Source: Acutalibacter muris
GTDB taxonomy: Bacteria; Bacillota; Clostridia; Oscillospirales; Acutalibacteraceae
DNA: 64,000 nt
Direction: 5' to 3'
NCBI RefSeq assembly: GCF_002201475.1
Contig: NZ_CP021422.1
Span: 1,178,001-1,242,000, forward strand
Part shown: positions 17,197-25,465 of the stretch, in pieces
Layout of the letters: every line of letters starts with the position of its first letter
How positions within the stretch are numbered: position 1 is the first letter of the stretch
The notes under the pieces: model-generated
Databases searched by the model: none
The model's input: the letters and a program-made list of their open reading frames with translations, nothing else
Told to the model about the DNA's origin: nothing
Made by a program: the position numbers and the translations under genes

Positions 17197-18835
17197 TATT
17201 ATATGGCGAACCCTCTCCTATCTATCGCCCTATAAAAAGGAGTTTGTGTTTGCAGGGCTACTCCTGGTGGCAGCCACTGGAATTGGTTTCCTTCAGCCGC
17301 TGGTCATCCAAGAAATCACAGATAAAGGTATGATGGCCCAGGATATTTCAGTGCTTCGACGGGCGGTATTAGCCCTTGCCATTCTGGTGCTGCTGGGCCA
17401 GGTCATAGAGATGGCCCAGACAAGGCTCTTTGTGAACGTGCATAATAGGACATATTCGCACATCTTCCTGCAGACCTTCCGCAAGCTGCTGGGGCTCAAA
17501 AAGAGCTACTTCGAGGACAGAAACAACGCCGAAATACTTAGCTGTCTGCAGACGGACGTCTCCCAAGTGGCCTCAATAACTGACCGATACACGGTGATGA
17601 GCATTAGCCACGTGTTCCGCATAGCCAGCGGCATAGTTGGTCTGCTGCTGATAAGCTGGAAATTGACCGTCATCGTGCTGGCAATGGTGCCGGTGAAGAT
17701 ACTCCTAGTGAGACGCTTTTCAAAACGCCAGGAGAAGGCCATTGATAACATGATTGAAAGCAACCGGGATTTCTCCCAGTGGTTCGGCGACAACTTGGAG
17801 GGCATAGATGAAATCAAGCTTTGGGGCCTGTTCGAGAGCCGGGACAGGGTGTTCCGGGAAAAGCTCGACGGCATACTGCGCCTTCAGAAGGGCAACGCCA
17901 TGATTGACGCCTGGAATATCCTTTTGGAGTCGCTGCTGGAGTGGAGCGTCACAATTTTGCTGTACCTGGTGGGTGGCCTCCTCATCTGCAGCGGCAGCCT
18001 GACCATCGGCGCGGTGTTCGCCTTTGTGTCATATTCCTGGTACGTGACCGGGCCGGTGTCAGCGTTGCTGAATTTGAAGATGTACTTCGCACGCATACTG
18101 CCCTCAGCACGCCGGCTGTTCAAGTTCCTGGGCCAGGAGACGGAACAAGACGGGGGCAAGGGGAAGGTGAAAACCCAGCCGCCCCGGCTTGAGTTCAAGG
18201 ACGTGACATTTGCCTATAATGAGAAACAGCCCATTCTTAAAGGTGCAAGTTTCCGTGTGGAACCCGGGGAGAAGATTGCCATAATCGGCCGGAATGGCAG
18301 CGGTAAGTCAACAATACTGAACCTTCTTCTGCGGTTCTACGCGCCGGATTCCGGGTCGATTACGGCGGACGGAGTGCCAATATCACAACTCGCGCTGAAC
18401 GAATACCGCGCCCTATTCTCAGTGGTAAGCCAGGAACCATATCTTTTCCTGGGGGATATCACGGAGAACGTCAACCTGACTGGGCGGGCTTCGCAGGAGA
18501 GGCTGAAAGTCGCCCTGGAGACTAGCGGCATGGCGAACTACGCGGAGCGTATGCCGGAGGGCGTAAAGACCCAAATTGGCCGCAACGGAGCTCGACTATC
18601 CGGCGGAGAGAAGCAAAAACTTGCGGTAGCAAGGGCTCTATTGAAGGACGCGCCCATTGTGATTTTTGATGAGGCCACCTCTGGCTTCGATGTTGAGTCG
18701 GATGCATACCTTCATGATGTGGTGGTGAATCGGATGGCGGGGAAATCGGTTATCATGATAACCCATCGGTATAAGAATTTGGAGGGGATGGACAGGGTCT
18801 ATCGGTTAGAGAATGGGCAAGTCGCAATTATATGA
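17177..18835 (+). CDS. ABC exporter, fused transmembrane and ATPase domains
   Basis: About 552 residues. The start could be ATG 17168 or 17177; AAGGA at 17164-17168 favours 17177. It overlaps the preceding gene. The N-terminal part is an exporter-type six-helix membrane domain. The C-terminal ATPase has Walker A GRNGSGKST, signature LSGGEKQKLAVARALL, Walker B IVIFDEATSGFD and switch His in MITHRY. No C39 peptidase domain is present, so leader removal must be done by another protein. It probably exports the modified peptide. Tail copies of close relatives survive at 25090-25179 and 35571-35685. Confidence 0.88.
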   Translation: MGTNNHNIIWRTLSYLSPYKKEFVFAGLLLVAATGIGFLQPLVIQEITDKGMMAQDISVLRRAVLALAILVLLGQVIEMAQTRLFVNVHNRTYSHIFLQTFRKLLGLKKSYFEDRNNAEILSCLQTDVSQVASITDRYTVMSISHVFRIASGIVGLLLISWKLTVIVLAMVPVKILLVRRFSKRQEKAIDNMIESNRDFSQWFGDNLEGIDEIKLWGLFESRDRVFREKLDGILRLQKGNAMIDAWNILLESLLEWSVTILLYLVGGLLICSGSLTIGAVFAFVSYSWYVTGPVSALLNLKMYFARILPSARRLFKFLGQETEQDGGKGKVKTQPPRLEFKDVTFAYNEKQPILKGASFRVEPGEKIAIIGRNGSGKSTILNLLLRFYAPDSGSITADGVPISQLALNEYRALFSVVSQEPYLFLGDITENVNLTGRASQERLKVALETSGMANYAERMPEGVKTQIGRNGARLSGGEKQKLAVARALLKDAPIVIFDEATSGFDVESDAYLHDVVVNRMAGKSVIMITHRYKNLEGMDRVYRLENGQVAII

Positions 18836-18994
18836 TTGACGAGTGCTATACCAAAGATTTGTGCAGCTTATCTTATTTTTGGGGTGGTCAATGTGGCTCT
18901 TTTGTTAGTGTTTCTTTTACAGAGAAAAGTGACGGAATCATTTGAGTTATGAGAATCTTGCATGGAAAGAACCATGGGAAATTGGGAGGAAAAA

Positions 18995-20395
18995 ATGGCG
19001 TACATCACATTTATCACACCGTTCGGACATCGGTTATATGATCGAGAACAAAATAGGATAATCCATTTACAGTTGCATGAGTATAAAGCTTTAGAAAATG
19101 TAAAAATGGGTTGTGGAACAAAGGAAGACTATGCAATTTTAAGAAAATTGCAAAACCACGGGTTCTGTTGTGCAAGTGATTTAAACAAAATTGAGCATCC
19201 GGCAACAAAGAACATTGAGACAATCGTGAGAAACAATATCAATCAGATCGTGTTGCAAATTACACAAAATTGCAATTTGAGATGCTCATATTGCACCTAT
19301 TCTGGTAATTATTATAACCGTACTCATAGCAAAAAGAGTATGGATGTTAAAACAGCATTGGCAGCAGTTGATTTTCTTATGTTGCACTCATCTGGTGTGG
19401 AGGAAGTTGCAATTAGTTTTTATGGAGGCGAGCCAATACTAGAATTTGAACTAATAAAAAGCGTTGTACATTATGTAAAGCAAAATTATCCGGAAAAGAA
19501 AGTGCGATATAACCTCACAACTAATCTTACGATGTTTAATGATTATGTAATCGATTTTTTGATTAAAAATGACGTCTCTGTGATGATTAGTATTGACGGG
19601 CCAGAGAAGGTGCAGGATAAGTATAGAGTATTTTCTAATGGCAAAGGCTCTTATTCAACTGTCGTTTCAAATGCAAAACGAATATGTGAAAAATCAAAGG
19701 AATACTTTGCCAAATGTTTAACAAATACGGTTATCTCTCCTGGAAGTGACTATAGAGATATCCTTGATTTCCTCGATGGTGACGAACTTTTTGGTCCTCT
19801 TTATTCAACATCTACTTTGGTTAATGATGATGATTCAAAAATTCCGATATCCTACGATGATGATTATTATTGTATTTATAAAAAGGAAAAATTCAAACTG
19901 ATGCTTGCGATGCTTGGCTTAATTGATTTTGAATCCGTATCATCTTTGGTTAAAGCCGATTTGACTGAAATCCTAAAAATGGATAGACTCCTCCTAATCG
20001 GAGGTACTCACCGAATGAAAGCTCACCATCCCGGAGGACCATGTATCCCTGGTCAAAAACGGGTTTTTGTAGATGTGAATGGATATTTTTATCCTTGCGA
20101 AAAAATAGCGGAAGTTGATAATTTTAAAATTGGGGATATTACTCATGGTTTAGATTATGAGAAAATAAGGCAAATGATTAACGTAGGAAAATGTACAGAA
20201 GATGAGTGCCTTAAATGTTGGGCCTTTCTGTATTGCGGAACTTGTGTAGCAAAAATGGTGACCGAGGGGAGGATTAGTCGAAAGAAGCGATTAGAGCAAT
20301 GTGGAAACACAAAGGACAATTTGCTAAGACATTTTCAAGATTTAGAAACACTGCGGTTTTATGGATGCGATTTTAAACAGGTGGAGGAAAAGTGA
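18995..20395 (+). CDS. Radical SAM/SPASM peptide maturase (CcpM-like)
   Basis: 466 residues from ATG 18995 behind GGGAGGA; an earlier in-frame ATG at 18962 lacks such a site and a related fragment at 35333 also begins MA. An N-terminal peptide-recognition-like part (~1-85) precedes the 4Fe-4S/SAM motif CNLRCSYC (~93-100). YGGEP follows, then a cysteine-rich SPASM end (C at CEKIAE, later CLKCWAFLYCGTC). This matches maturases of Cys-rich RiPPs in Clostridia (TIGR04068 'CcpM', from memory). It should install sulfur-to-carbon or other radical crosslinks on the 21796 peptide. A+T content jumps compared with the upstream transporter genes. Confidence 0.88.
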   Translation: MAYITFITPFGHRLYDREQNRIIHLQLHEYKALENVKMGCGTKEDYAILRKLQNHGFCCASDLNKIEHPATKNIETIVRNNINQIVLQITQNCNLRCSYCTYSGNYYNRTHSKKSMDVKTALAAVDFLMLHSSGVEEVAISFYGGEPILEFELIKSVVHYVKQNYPEKKVRYNLTTNLTMFNDYVIDFLIKNDVSVMISIDGPEKVQDKYRVFSNGKGSYSTVVSNAKRICEKSKEYFAKCLTNTVISPGSDYRDILDFLDGDELFGPLYSTSTLVNDDDSKIPISYDDDYYCIYKKEKFKLMLAMLGLIDFESVSSLVKADLTEILKMDRLLLIGGTHRMKAHHPGGPCIPGQKRVFVDVNGYFYPCEKIAEVDNFKIGDITHGLDYEKIRQMINVGKCTEDECLKCWAFLYCGTCVAKMVTEGRISRKKRLEQCGNTKDNLLRHFQDLETLRFYGCDFKQVEEK

Positions 20396-21450
20396 TGAAC
20401 TTATTAGTATACCCATCGTCAAAAGAGGTAAGTGCTCTAGCGAGACATAGTGAAATGGTAAAAGAGTTTGATGAAATAACATTTCTGGTTCCTAAGGGGA
20501 TTGCACAGGAGGGCGTGGATTTTGCTTTGTTAGATGGTGGTCACACAACTGGGAAAAAGATTAGTACAGATCTCAAAGCAAAAATTGATACCGCGGATGC
20601 AATACTTTTTCCTGAATCAATAAGGTCATTTTCTGAAAATTACATAAAGGAGATATTTTTGTCCTCCATGCAAAAGCACAAACAGGTCTTCACTGAATAT
20701 CTTCCTTGTGGTATAGAAAAAAATTCTGTGTTCCTTTTGGGCGATAATGATGAGTCTCCAAATTTCATGACAGACGACGGGCATGATAATGTATATGGAA
20801 TACCTATCCCTGTAATATTTGTGCTTGGAGCAGGCCCCAACACTCAAAAGTTCTTGGTCCAAATTGCCATTTGTGATTTTTTTGAAAGGAGGGGATATTC
20901 TGTTTCGTTAATAGGTTCAAGCAGATTGTCAAAATTTTTTGGATTTCCATCACTTCCAAATTGGATGTACCAAAATGGAATAAGTGAACGTGATAAAATA
21001 ATCGCTCTTAACCGTTTCTTTTATAATCAATATATTATAAGCAATCCGGATGTAATGATAATCGGAATACCGGGTGGGTTTATGCCAATGAATCCCATGA
21101 AATATGAGGAAATGGGTATTTGGTCATACCTAATCGCAAATGCCGTTACGCCAGACGCGACAGTCTTCTGTTCATATTCAATTGATTTTGAGCCAAACGC
21201 CATAGAATGGCAAAAAAATATATGCAGATATAAACTGAATTCGCCATTTAAGCATATTGCTATTTCAAACACATCAATAAATCTATCTTTGGAGTCCAGA
21301 AGATATGAATATGGTACTATACCTCTCTCATCGATAAAGAGTATTCCGCTACCCATTTGCGAAGAAACTGAGTTTTTTTATTCAGGCGATGATGAGAGCA
21401 TGAGAAATATGGGGAAGTCTTTGATAAACTTTTTAGAAGATAACGTATAA
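20395..21450 (+). CDS. Peptide maturation system protein, TIGR04066-like
   Basis: 351 residues. ATG 20395 overlaps the maturase stop (TGATG) and has GGTGGAGG upstream. The N-terminal part (NLLVYPSSKEVSALARHSEM) and the middle stretch IPIPVIFVLGAGPNTQKFLVQIA resemble proteins that accompany Clostridia radical-SAM peptide clusters (TIGR04066, from memory). The GAGPNTQK segment looks like a nucleotide-binding loop, followed by IIGIPGGFMPMNP. A NTP-dependent role in maturation or peptide handling is likely, but the chemistry is unknown. It is tightly linked to the next gene (4 nt). Confidence 0.75.
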   Translation: MNLLVYPSSKEVSALARHSEMVKEFDEITFLVPKGIAQEGVDFALLDGGHTTGKKISTDLKAKIDTADAILFPESIRSFSENYIKEIFLSSMQKHKQVFTEYLPCGIEKNSVFLLGDNDESPNFMTDDGHDNVYGIPIPVIFVLGAGPNTQKFLVQIAICDFFERRGYSVSLIGSSRLSKFFGFPSLPNWMYQNGISERDKIIALNRFFYNQYIISNPDVMIIGIPGGFMPMNPMKYEEMGIWSYLIANAVTPDATVFCSYSIDFEPNAIEWQKNICRYKLNSPFKHIAISNTSINLSLESRRYEYGTIPLSSIKSIPLPICEETEFFYSGDDESMRNMGKSLINFLEDNV

Positions 21451-21454
21451 AGGG

Positions 21455-21706
21455 ATGGATTCTATGCGCGCCGAATTGATAGATAAAATTGTTCATTTGC
21501 TGAAAGAAGCAAATCCAGAGTGTTATATTACATCTTATGATGTTGGTGAAGATATATTCTCTTCTCGTTTCCAAATTGCACCAAGAGATTTGGTATATGT
21601 GTGTATGAAATTGGGAGATCAATATTCACTGGATTATAAGAAATTAGCAAATGAAATCGATGTGATTTCCCTAAATACACTATCTAGTGTCATTTCGGAA
21701 AAATAA
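21455..21706 (+). CDS. Acyl-carrier-related protein of the peptide maturation system (TIGR04069-like)
   Basis: 83 residues; ATG 21464 is an alternative start. A small helical protein beginning MRAELIDKIVHLLKEANPE. It has ACP-like length and helices but no DSL serine for a phosphopantetheine arm that I can see, agreeing with 'acyl carrier-related' companions of CcpM-type clusters. It could be a scaffold or carrier for the precursor. It sits between the TIGR04066-like gene and the precursor peptide gene. Confidence 0.65.
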   Translation: MDSMRAELIDKIVHLLKEANPECYITSYDVGEDIFSSRFQIAPRDLVYVCMKLGDQYSLDYKKLANEIDVISLNTLSSVISEK

Positions 21707-21734
21707 TACGGCGAATTACTGTGATAACATTAGG

Positions 21735-21759
21735 AATCTATTTTGACTAAAAATAGATT
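21735..21759 (+). repeat. Perfect 10-bp inverted repeat upstream of the precursor peptide gene
   Basis: AATCTATTTT (21735-21744), a 5-nt loop, and AAAATAGATT (21750-21759), 37 nt before the peptide ATG. It is AT-only apart from one C:G step, so it is weak as a terminator and more likely an operator or an mRNA end structure that sets peptide expression apart from the enzymes. Confidence 0.4.
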
Positions 21760-21795
21760 TAAGTAAGGCTCTGTGTAGAGAAGGGAGGGAAATGC

Positions 21796-21987
21796 ATGAA
21801 AAAGCTGCTAAGGAAATCTACCGCTAACCAAATGGCTAGCACATACTACATCATAGTGATTTGTGGCTGTCAGTGTAGTTGTCTGCATCACTGCGGGTCA
21901 GAAACGGCGTCGTGGTATCCTTCAGAAGCGCAAACTTCGGTGGATAGCACTGTCGGACGGTCAGCTTCTAGTAGGATTAACTCCTAG
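21796..21987 (+). CDS. Cys-rich RiPP precursor peptide (Clo7bot/CLI_3235-like)
   Basis: 63 residues, ATG 21796 behind AAGGGAGGG, a very strong site for so small an ORF. A short basic leader MKKLLRKSTANQM is followed by a cysteine cluster CGCQCSCLHHC (about residues 23-33) and a Ser/Thr-rich tail. The MKKL..K opening and the CxCxC core match the precursors recalled for CcpM-type radical SAM enzymes, and its place directly after the maturase, TIGR04066-like and ACP-related genes fits. Expected product: a crosslinked peptide, possibly a bacteriocin or signal. The classical TVEAYA motif is absent. Confidence 0.7.
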   Translation: MKKLLRKSTANQMASTYYIIVICGCQCSCLHHCGSETASWYPSEAQTSVDSTVGRSASSRINS

Positions 21988-22163
21988 TGTGACTGTGCGG
22001 AGTATTTCCAACCTTAAAACATTACTCTAATCAAAGTAATGGCAAAGTGGCTAAAGGCGCAATTTGTAATTTTAATGTTAAGGATTGCGTCTTTTCCCCA
22101 TTTCTTTTATCCTTCAAAAAGATTTTCAAAAAAGCATATCTCCCCGAAAGGTGCTGATCCACA

Positions 22164-23699
22164 ATGCGTATCATAAAAATCTCCCTTCCATACCTCCTGA
22201 CACTCTGCCTTCTCCTGACTCTTACCGGCTGCAAAAATGAGCAGGACGACATATACAGTGAGGCCATGACCAAGTCCGCTGACGCTTCCGAAAGTCAGGG
22301 ACCCTTTCCGGAGGCCGGAGAAACTGGTGAAAGAAAACTGGTCATTAAGACGCCGTTCTCCAATGACGGCACCGGAGCCTTGCCGTATCTTGCCAAAGAA
22401 TTTATGGACCTGCACCCCGGCGTTGTCATTGAGATAGATTCGGCTATTTCCAACTCACAGATACTCAGTATGTCTCGGGCGGAGATACAGATGGCTCGCG
22501 AGAGCTTTTATTCCCGCGTCTCTATGGAGATCGCCAGCGGCGAGGCGGACTATGCCCTTTTCGATGTGCGCGATGGGCTGAATATCCCTCAGTTGACCCG
22601 CAACGGATTTTTAGAGGATCTATTGCCCCTTTGGGAGGCCGACCCAGCCCTCAGCTCTGACGGGTATTTTACCAATGTGTTAAGCGGCTTTAAGGTGGAC
22701 GGCAAGCTGAGCACTCTGCCCTACTCCTTCTCCTTTTATGACCTCTATCTGAACCGCGATATATTAGAGCGCCTGGGCGTGGACCCGGAGACCATTGAGG
22801 CGGTGGACCCGAACCGGGTGCTGGACTGGTATGAGCGAGGCAGGGAGCTCCAGAGCAACCTTAATCTTTCATTTTCCTCCGGGGGCAAGGGCCTATTTTA
22901 TGAATATCTTGAGCGCTGCCATTATATTGACCTAGCGGAACGCACCGCGTCATTTGACTCGCCGGAGTTCATAGATTTTTTGACCCGCACTAATGACGTG
23001 CTCAATGAGGACCCTGACCTGGAACCCGAGCTGCTTGGATATGGCGGCTGCGGAGGACTGCTGGACGCAAATATCAGCTATCGTAAAACAGGGGAATATT
23101 CGGAGGATATCTTAGCGTGGAGCCCGGAGGTATTTAAAACCGTGGTGGAAAAAGCCAGGCCGGGATTTTTGGTTTTGGAAGAATCATTTATGCCGAATCT
23201 TATCACAATGCAGCAGCCCAAAGAGTATGCTGCGGGCCCCTACCCGCTTTTGACCACTGACGGGAAATTGGGGGTGCGCTCTGTGGAAGAATTCTCCCTG
23301 CCCTCCGCTATGAAGGACAAGGAGCTGGCCTGGGAGTTCATAAAGCACTGTCTTGGCACGCGGAGCGTGGAACGGCTGGATTTTTTGGCCCAGGGCTCTC
23401 CCGTAAAATACACCACCTTTATCCCGGTAAACAAGGCAACCTTTCAAAATATGCTTGAAGATGTCAACCAACACGGTGACCACGGCCTGGCCATGGGGTA
23501 CAGCGGTTTTGACACCATTGACCCTAAGTCCATGACTGAGTTGCTGGAGGAGATACTTGACCGGGAGATGGTAAATATTGATTTGTACAGCGTGGACATG
23601 GAGGAGTTTTTGGAGGAGTTTTATGTGAGCGGCCTGACCACACCGGAGGAGTGCGCCAGAAAGATGCAGGACAGGGCTTATATTTGGCTGAATGAGTGA
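22164..23699 (+). CDS. Extracellular solute-binding lipoprotein (SBP2)
   Basis: 511 residues, ATG 22164. Lipobox LTGC (Cys near residue 23) with an acidic Ser-rich linker. The core has the paired motifs LPYLAKEFMDLHPG and YAAGPYPLLTTDGKLG and an EFLEEFYVSGLTTPEECARK C-terminal helix. It is clearly paralogous to SBP3 (25466) and to the orphan C-terminus at 35092-35283, but only distantly similar to SBP1. It lies just after the precursor peptide gene, strengthening the link between these lipoproteins and the RiPP. Confidence 0.82.
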   Translation: MRIIKISLPYLLTLCLLLTLTGCKNEQDDIYSEAMTKSADASESQGPFPEAGETGERKLVIKTPFSNDGTGALPYLAKEFMDLHPGVVIEIDSAISNSQILSMSRAEIQMARESFYSRVSMEIASGEADYALFDVRDGLNIPQLTRNGFLEDLLPLWEADPALSSDGYFTNVLSGFKVDGKLSTLPYSFSFYDLYLNRDILERLGVDPETIEAVDPNRVLDWYERGRELQSNLNLSFSSGGKGLFYEYLERCHYIDLAERTASFDSPEFIDFLTRTNDVLNEDPDLEPELLGYGGCGGLLDANISYRKTGEYSEDILAWSPEVFKTVVEKARPGFLVLEESFMPNLITMQQPKEYAAGPYPLLTTDGKLGVRSVEEFSLPSAMKDKELAWEFIKHCLGTRSVERLDFLAQGSPVKYTTFIPVNKATFQNMLEDVNQHGDHGLAMGYSGFDTIDPKSMTELLEEILDREMVNIDLYSVDMEEFLEEFYVSGLTTPEECARKMQDRAYIWLNE

Positions 23700-23987
23700 G
23701 GTGGGCCTATGGGAAAAAGAAACTTTGCTGCTGGCATTATTGTTCGCCCGGCGGGTACGCCAGCTCTATTTCCGATTATGATTTCTTCTATTCGAACTCC
23801 ATTGTCCCAGAAAAGGGGTACTGGGTGAATAAATATATCGTACAGCAGATACCTTTGATCAGTTTAAAGAGGTTGACAAAGTGTACATTTTTGGGAATGA
23901 AATAATAGACGTGCCCATCGTGCGGGATTCCACGGAATATCTTCGTCCTGGAGTAGAAGTCTATTTTGTGGGGAGCAAAGTGGGGTA
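23692..23987 (+). pseudogene. Decayed small gene, frameshifted (possible membrane accessory protein)
   Basis: Plausible coding pieces lie in different frames. A start overlaps the SBP2 stop (MSEVGLWEKETLLLALLFA, hydrophobic). A middle piece reads NSIVPEKGYWVNKYIVQ. A final piece reads FDQFKEVDKVYIFGNEIIDV...EVYFVGSKVG and stops at 23987. Size and position match the single-helix accessory gene of the second module (37441), but I see no firm sequence match. The call rests on open frames only. Confidence 0.35.
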
Positions 23988-23994
23988 AGTTCTT

Positions 23995-25002
23995 TTGAGA
24001 ATAGCAATTATTGACAATACTATATCACGAGAGTTTGTGAAAGAAATAACCGGGGCAGAAGTGAATTCATACCAAATTATTGATGGATATTGTCTGCCGG
24101 ATTATTCTACAAAAAATTATCTGTCACATGGCTCTGTTTGTACAGCACTTGCGACAGAGTTTATCCATGATGCTGAATATTTCAGCGTTTCCGTTGCTCC
24201 AAGAGCCCTTGCGGATTTTTCCATATCCAATCTGTGTATTGCTCTGGATTGGTGCTATAAAAATCAAATTGAATACATCTGTATGAGTGTAGGAACTGAA
24301 AATTGGCTTGGAGCAAAGCCAATGATATCCGCAACCAAGCAATTGGCTGATATTGGAAGTACAGTAGTCTGCGCAGTAAGCCCAAAGCTGTCATTAACTT
24401 TCCCTGCATGTTATCCGTGGACAGTTGCAGTTTGTTATGACAAAGGGTGTAATGGTATCCGGCGAAGTGATACTATGTGTTCTGGATATGACGTGGTGGT
24501 TGGACCGTTTTACTCATTTGTTTTGGATCAGTTGTCAAGGTGCGATCTTTTTTTTAGTAATCGTACCAGTAGTATGGCAGTACCATATTTTATGGGCTGG
24601 TATGTGCAAAATAATGAAGTCAGATGTCTCCCAAAAGAAGGTCCAACCATCAGAAAGAGAGGGTTAAAACAGATGCAATGCGAGATTCCTATAGTGCGCA
24701 TTATCCACTCGGATGTTTACCAGATTAAGTCTTTATGTCGTTTGTTGCAACAGAAGGATTATATGGCCGCACTTTTGTCGGATAGAATAGAAACAGATTG
24801 GTCACAGTTGTTTGTTCACGTTAGAAACGCAGCAGATATTAGATGTGCACTAAATGCTTTGCAAAATGCAGGCATAGCTCTGCTGGATATTGATTTGAAT
24901 CAAACGTATGTCAGGACTTTTTACGATTTGGAAGTAGATGCAGATTACTCATTTATTGACGAATCCAAATTTTACGATTTGATTCTAAGGGAGTTTTCTT
25001 AG
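23995..25002 (+). CDS. Subtilase-like (S8) protease of the peptide locus, TTG start
   Basis: 335 residues from TTG 23995; no ATG gives the conserved start MRIAIIDN. An S8-like catalytic triad is visible: Asp in AIIDN (residue ~6), His in LSHGSVCTALA (~43) and Ser in TSSMAVPYFMG (~200). The usual flanking consensus (DTG, GTSMA.P) is relaxed. It has no signal peptide or propeptide, so it would act in the cytoplasm, probably removing the leader of the modified peptide. That role fits the lack of a C39 domain in the exporter. The C-terminal ~110 residues are unrecognised. Confidence 0.65.
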   Translation: MRIAIIDNTISREFVKEITGAEVNSYQIIDGYCLPDYSTKNYLSHGSVCTALATEFIHDAEYFSVSVAPRALADFSISNLCIALDWCYKNQIEYICMSVGTENWLGAKPMISATKQLADIGSTVVCAVSPKLSLTFPACYPWTVAVCYDKGCNGIRRSDTMCSGYDVVVGPFYSFVLDQLSRCDLFFSNRTSSMAVPYFMGWYVQNNEVRCLPKEGPTIRKRGLKQMQCEIPIVRIIHSDVYQIKSLCRLLQQKDYMAALLSDRIETDWSQLFVHVRNAADIRCALNALQNAGIALLDIDLNQTYVRTFYDLEVDADYSFIDESKFYDLILREFS

Positions 25003-25089
25003 TGAGTTTATTGCAGTATGGGTTACCATTCTACATTTGCCGAATCTGAGTAATCTTGTCTGGGGATTTTTTGCTGATGGTAAAGGGCC

Positions 25090-25179
25090 ATCATGATTAC
25101 CCACCGTTATGAGAATTTAGAAGGGATGGACCGAATTTACAAATTGGATCATGGGCAAATATTTGAAAGTGGGGTGTGA
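25090..25179 (+). pseudogene. C-terminal remnant of an ABC exporter ATPase
   Basis: Reads IMITHRYENLEGMDRIYKLDHGQ and stops at 25177-25179, matching the tail of the intact exporter (MITHRYKNLEGMDRVYRLENGQ). Upstream bases (ADGKG-like) fit the preceding conserved residues only with a 1-nt deletion. Evidence that a second exporter gene once stood here. Confidence 0.7.
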
Positions 25180-25465
25180 TCGGGAACTGCTTGCTCCGGC
25201 AATAAAAAAGTTAATATGTGTGCCTGACGGAATCCAAGAAGAGCCTTGTGCGAAAGATGGAGGAACACAAGATTATTCAGAATAACAACGTTCAATAAAG
25301 GATGTGTCTAAATCTTGCGCGTCTTGCTTTTCATTAAAAACACCCAGCGTTTCAACATTTACCGATTGACAACGAGGCTCTCACATTGCGCAATAATGCC
25401 AACAGCACAGAAAATATTCATGATTTACGTTCTATATTTATTATAGTATCGAAAAGAGGATACAT
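25180..25465 (+). other. Intergenic stretch before SBP3, no gene seen
   Basis: 286 nt. A TATAGT at 25442-25447 may be a -10 for SBP3 but lacks a good -35. A TTGACA lies further upstream, near 25365. Nothing else is supported. Confidence 0.3.
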
